Shown one piece after another: positions 59,688 to 64,000 of a stretch of 64,000 nt of DNA. The translations under genes were made by a program, and so were the position numbers. Within the stretch, counting starts at the first letter, position 1. Every line of letters begins with the position of its first letter. Under the pieces are notes generated by a model that saw only the letters and a list, made by a program, of their open reading frames with translations, was not told where the DNA came from and searched no databases. This stretch comes from Dactylellina haptotyla. Its lineage: Eukaryota; Ascomycota; Orbiliomycetes; Orbiliales; Orbiliaceae. Where the stretch lies: contig CM062385.1 in the NCBI GenBank assembly GCA_031310005.1, forward strand, positions 1,798,001-1,862,000, given 5' to 3'.

Positions 59688-62600
59688 ATGACGACACTTC
59701 TCGCCGCCTCTCGCCGGGCTCTCCTCCCAACGCGACACCAGCTGGCATTTCGCAGCGCGCGCGCATATGTAGCTCCAAGATGCATCGCAATCCGCTCCTT
59801 TGCGACAGAAGCGGCTCTCGCTGTCGAGCAGCCAGAATTAGGTGCAGGTGAACTCTCTGGGGCTGCCGTTGCTCCTGTGAAAACACCCAAGCTAGAGTTA
59901 CGGAAAGGGTTCCCAACTCTCTCATTTCCCTACCAACCGGAACCACTTGCTTTCAAAGGCCAAAAGCCTCTTACGGCGGGCCTTGCCTTCGATGACCTCG
60001 ATACGCTCCCTAGACGCCATATCGGACCGGATCCAAAGCATGTTAAGGAAATGCTGGAGATCGTCGGGTACGATTCGATGGATACCTTTATCGACAGTGT
60101 GGTTCCAAAGAAAATCCAGTATCCTGGAGAAATGGACCTAGGTTTCGAATACGGCTTGTCAGAGACCGAATTTGCTGAAGAATGGAAGAATATCATGGAG
60201 GAGTGCAGCGCGAAGCCTGCACTATTGGGTAATGGATATTATGGTACCAAAGTGCCTGAGGTTATCAAACGCAATATCTTGGAGTGCCCGGAGTGGTACA
60301 CCAGTTATACGCCTTACCAGGCCGAGATCAGCCAAGGTTCGTGAACTTCCCAGCATTAAAACCTCAACATTTATGGAAGAAGTTACTAACGTGGTCAATT
60401 TCTACCCAAAAGGGCGATTGGAATCGTTGATCAACTTCCAAACCTTGATCACGGAATTGACGGGTCTTGAAATCGCCAATGCATCCGTACTCGACGAACT
60501 CACAGCTGCCGCCGAGGCGATGACTTTCGCCTACGCTTGTCTTCCCGCATCCAGGCAGAAATCGAACAAGAAGGTCTTCCTTGTTTCCGATAAGATGTTC
60601 CCCCAGACAATCGCCGGACTCTACCCTCGCGCCGAAGGGTTCAACATCAAGATCGTGGTTGCCGATCTCGAGAAGTCCAACTTGGACGAAATTATCGCTG
60701 GAGGCGACTTGATCGGAGCTATGGTGCAATATCCAGATGTCAACTCGAACACCGGCGAGTGGCTCCCCAAATTCACAGAGAGCATCCACGCGAAGGGTGG
60801 TCTCGTCTGCTGCGGTACCGACTTGCTCGCGCTGACAATGTTCAAGCCACCAGGCGAGTGGGGTGCCGATGTCGCATTCGGTAGCGCCCAGAGGTTGGGA
60901 GTGCCAATGGGTATGGGAGGTCCGCACGCCGGCTTCTTTGCTACCACAGACAAGCACAAGCGAAAGATGCCAGGTCGTTTGATCGGTGCCTCGAAGGATC
61001 GGTTGGGCGATAAAGCGTATCGTTTGGCGTTGCAGACTCGTGAGCAGCATATCCGTCGAGAGAAAGCTACGAGTAACATTTGCACTGCGCAGGCACTTTT
61101 GGCAAACATGAGCGCTATGTATGCCGTCTATCACGGCCCCGAGGGTCTCAAGAAGATTGCCCAGAAGGTTATTGCTACAAAGCAGATGTTTGTCCAGACG
61201 CTTCTCAGCTATGGCTGGCCCGCAGAGTTGATCAAAGAAGGCCATTTCGATACCGTCAGAGTCGGGCTCTCTAGTGAAGAGGCTTTGAAGAAGTACACCA
61301 GCGATAAAACTTTCTCAGCGGAGAGATTCACTGAGGCCGATGGAAAGTACTGGGCTAGCTTCTCGTTCGACGAGACAACCTCGTTCGATATTGTTTCCGA
61401 TCTCGTTAAGAATTTGACGCAGAAGGGTGGGCCTGGTGGAACTGAGCTCCAGAACCTGAATCTCAACATCGCCGCTGTCATCGAGAACAGTGCGACCAAA
61501 TTGCAGAAGAGCGATGAGTTGTGCAAAATCCCAGAAGCTCTGGTTCGGAAGACCCCGTTCCTGGAGCAGCCAGTTTTCAATACCCATCATTCGGAAACTG
61601 AGATGCTGCGATATATCCACCATTTGCAGTCGAAGGATCTCTCGCTGGCGCACTCGATGATCCCACTCGGTTCCTGTACAATGAAGTTAAACGCGACCTC
61701 GGAAATGATTACTTTGAACTCCCCGACTCTAGCGAACATGCACCCTCTCCAGGCTGCCGATACCTACGGCGCATTCTCGAAAATGGTTGCCGATCTGGAG
61801 AGCCTGCTCTCTAAGATCACCGGGTTCGCCGGATGCAGCATCCAGCCAAACTCTGGAGCTCAGGGCGAATTTACGGGACTACGAATGATCAGAAACTATC
61901 TGAAATCCATCGGGCAGGGACAGCGTGATACTCTGTTGATTCCGGTCAGTGCTCATGGTACCAACCCTGCCAGTGCCACGATGGTCGGATTCAAGGTTCA
62001 ATCGGTCAAATGTGACCCCAAGACTGGTAATTTGGATATCGCGGATCTCAAGGCGAAGGCCGAGAAGCTTGGAGACAAGCTTGCTGGCGCCATGATAACC
62101 TATCCTTCAACTTACGGTGTACGTATTTACAGTCGCTCTTCAGAAAAGTTTACACAAGATCTGCTAACTGACAGATGAATTTTCTGCAGGTCTTCGAGCC
62201 CGCCATCAAGGATGCGATCAAGACTGTTCACGACAACGGCGGTCAGGTCTACATGGATGGAGCCAACATGAACGCTCAGATCGGACTGACCTCGCCCGGA
62301 TACCTCGGCGCTGACGTATGCCATCTCAACCTCCACAAGACTTTCTGCATACCCCACGGCGGCGGCGGTCCTGGAGTTGGCCCAGTTGGCGTGGCCAAGC
62401 ACTTGATACCATTCCTGCCTTCTCACGATGGTCCATTCGTAGGACGCGCAGACGCGCCCAAGACCATCGGCCCGGTTTCCTCGGCACCGCTAGGCAGCGC
62501 GAGCATCCTCCCAATCAGCTACAGCTACATCAGGATGATGGGCTCCCGAGGCTTGACACATGCAACCGAAGTCGGGCTTTTGAACGCGAATTACATGGCC

Positions 62601-63201
62601 AAGAGGCTCAGCGAGCATTACGACATCCTGTACACGAATGAGAACGGCCGGTGCGCTCACGAATTCATCTTGGACCCTCGTCCGCTGAAGGAATCCGCTG
62701 GCATCGAGGCGGTCGATATCGCCAAGCGACTGATGGATTATGGCTTCCACGCACCGACGATGAGCTGGCCAGTTGTGGGTACGTTGATGATCGAGCCGAC
62801 GGAGAGCGAGAGCAAGGAGGAGATGGATCGGTATTGCGATGCCTTGATTCAGATCCGCGAGGAGATCAGGGGAATCGAAGAGGGAAAGCAGAGTAAAGAA
62901 GTTAATATGTTGAAGATGGCGCCACATCCGATGAAGGATTTGTTGAAGGGTGAAGAGGAGTGGAAGGGGAGAGGGTATTCGAGGGAGCAGGCGGCGTATC
63001 CGCTGCCGTACCTGAAGGAGAAGAAGTTTTGGCCGTCGGTGGCGAGAGTGAATGATGGTGAGTTTTTTTTTTGTCATCTCCTCGGTTTCTTTTCCACAAG
63101 AGAAACATGTGCTAACATTGGATATAGCGTACGGCGACACGAATCTGTTCTGCACTTGCGATCCGATGCCCCAGGAGGGAGATGCGCCGGCTGAACACTA
63201 A
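59688..63201 (+). CDS. GCV2: Glycine dehydrogenase (decarboxylating), mitochondrial P-protein
   Basis: The PLP-dependent P-protein of the glycine cleavage system; it decarboxylates glycine and passes aminomethyl to the H-protein in mitochondria. Four exons: 59688-60336, 60413-62118, 62190-63057, 63128-63201. Introns of 76, 71 and 70 bp keep the frame and restore [32 protein letters not shown] and [16 protein letters not shown]. The product is 1098 residues, the right size. ATG 59688 starts a basic presequence ([20 protein letters not shown], then [12 protein letters not shown]). The PLP lysine is Lys 835 in [25 protein letters not shown] and [15 protein letters not shown] are intact. The first intron has a perfect TACTAAC box, and plain ORF reading would break the protein into overlapping frames. 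Confidence 0.95.
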
Positions 63202-63990
63202 CTTCGCCAACTAGCTGGACGATAAACATGGGGTTATGAATTTTTTCTTCTTCTTCTTTTCAACACTGGGCGTATTACTATTATCACTTTTAACATGAGG
63301 GACCTCTACATTTAACATGGAGTTCAAAAAAACCGTTTTCTTGGGTGGGATTTGTATTAGAGAAAAGCGCTTCAACGCCGCATTTGCTTTCAACGTCGGT
63401 TTCTGTTTAATTTGTTTTCTGGATGATTGTGCAATTCAACAGACACCAGAATGTATCATATGATAATTCATCCTATATTAGTAGCATTCTTGCCATTCCC
63501 GCCGTAGCATATATTTGAGAGAGACTGGCCTGGAGTGGCTGTCCGCGTACGGCTGCGATGTGCGCTGTGATTGGCCGCTGAGCTGAACGCGGTCGGGAGA
63601 ACGAATTTCAAATCCGACCGCCGACGAAACCACCACAGCAAAACTACGTAACACCGCTACGTACGCCCGCATTGAGGACACAGTTCGCTCTCTCTGTCTC
63701 TCCCCATATCGTATCTTTCGTATTGGCATCTATTATCCGCTCGCAGGTCCACGGCAGCCGAGCGTAGGGAGTAATTGGGGGCATTTTAATCGCTCTTATC
63801 GCCCCGAAGTCCGCAAGGCTATCGTTTAAAAAGAGCAGGTGCGGCTTTCATGAGCACCCGACAAACGTCACCACCATCGTTCAATCCGAAAACAACTTCA
63901 TCGTCTGAACGGACCGCGTATAAATATACACTCCCCACACAGGCCCGCGGTCCGGGTTACTCTCGTTCTTTCCCTAGCAGTAGCGTAATC
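63202..63990. other. Intergenic with promoter of the next gene
   Basis: 3' flank of glycine dehydrogenase, then from about 63500 a GC-richer stretch leading to a TATA box and an ATG at the window edge. Confidence 0.5.
63919..63926 (+). promoter_or_regulatory. TATA box
   Basis: TATAAATA about 72 bp before ATG 63991, followed by a C-rich leader. Spacing fits a core promoter for the gene entering at the right edge. Confidence 0.55.
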
Positions 63991-64000
63991 ATGTCGGAGT
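63991..64000 (+). CDS. Probable start of a gene cut by the window edge
   Basis: ATGTCGGAGT (Met-Ser-Glu) after a C/T-rich leader and a TATA box. Only three codons are visible, so nothing can be said of the product. Confidence 0.35.

Overview
The window looks like nuclear DNA of a filamentous ascomycete (Pezizomycotina; Leotiomycetes would fit, but that is a guess). The evidence is the many 56-110 bp GT-AG introns with CTAAC-like branch points, the gene content (GH65 acid trehalase, secreted cutinase, DUF427 protein, Zn2Cys6-type proteins, RBR ubiquitin ligase, mitochondrial glycine dehydrogenase), and genes set in long intergenic stretches on both strands. I rebuilt exon structures by hand from splice motifs, reading frame and family motifs, so exon ends are predictions.

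Layout. 0-5.5 kb, plus strand: an aspartic-protease-like membrane protein cut by the window edge, guanine deaminase, and a small mitochondrial membrane protein. 6-11.3 kb, minus strand: a proline-rich WW-domain protein, a DUF427 protein in three exons, and an unknown two-TM protein. 11.3-15 kb: AT-rich DNA, then a plus-strand Zn2Cys6-type gene whose frame breaks near its 3' end. 15.7-22.4 kb, minus strand: an unknown single-pass membrane protein and a 1050-residue RING/IBR coiled-coil protein without a recognisable catalytic RING2. 26.8-34 kb, minus strand: acid trehalase and cutinase, both with signal peptides. 34-42.9 kb: no convincing gene. 42.9-46.8 kb, plus strand: a low-complexity protein with UIM-like helices, then an RBR E3 ligase with the RING2 cysteine. 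The two could be one gene. 50.6-51.9 kb, minus strand: a second Zn2Cys6-type gene whose first intron sits at the same codon of the zinc cluster as in the first. 52-59.6 kb: no convincing gene. 59.7-63.2 kb, plus strand: the P-protein of the glycine cleavage system in four exons. At 63.99 kb a TATA box is followed by an ATG that probably starts the next gene.

There is no obvious biosynthetic cluster. The loose functional links are nitrogen and one-carbon metabolism (guanine deaminase, glycine dehydrogenase), extracellular carbon scavenging (acid trehalase, cutinase) and ubiquitin signalling (two RING/IBR proteins and a UIM-like protein). The most notable points are the pair of zinc-cluster proteins hidden from plain ORF reading by an intron inside the finger, the RBR-like protein lacking RING2, the pepsin-fold membrane protein lacking its first catalytic Asp, and the possible UIM-RBR fusion.
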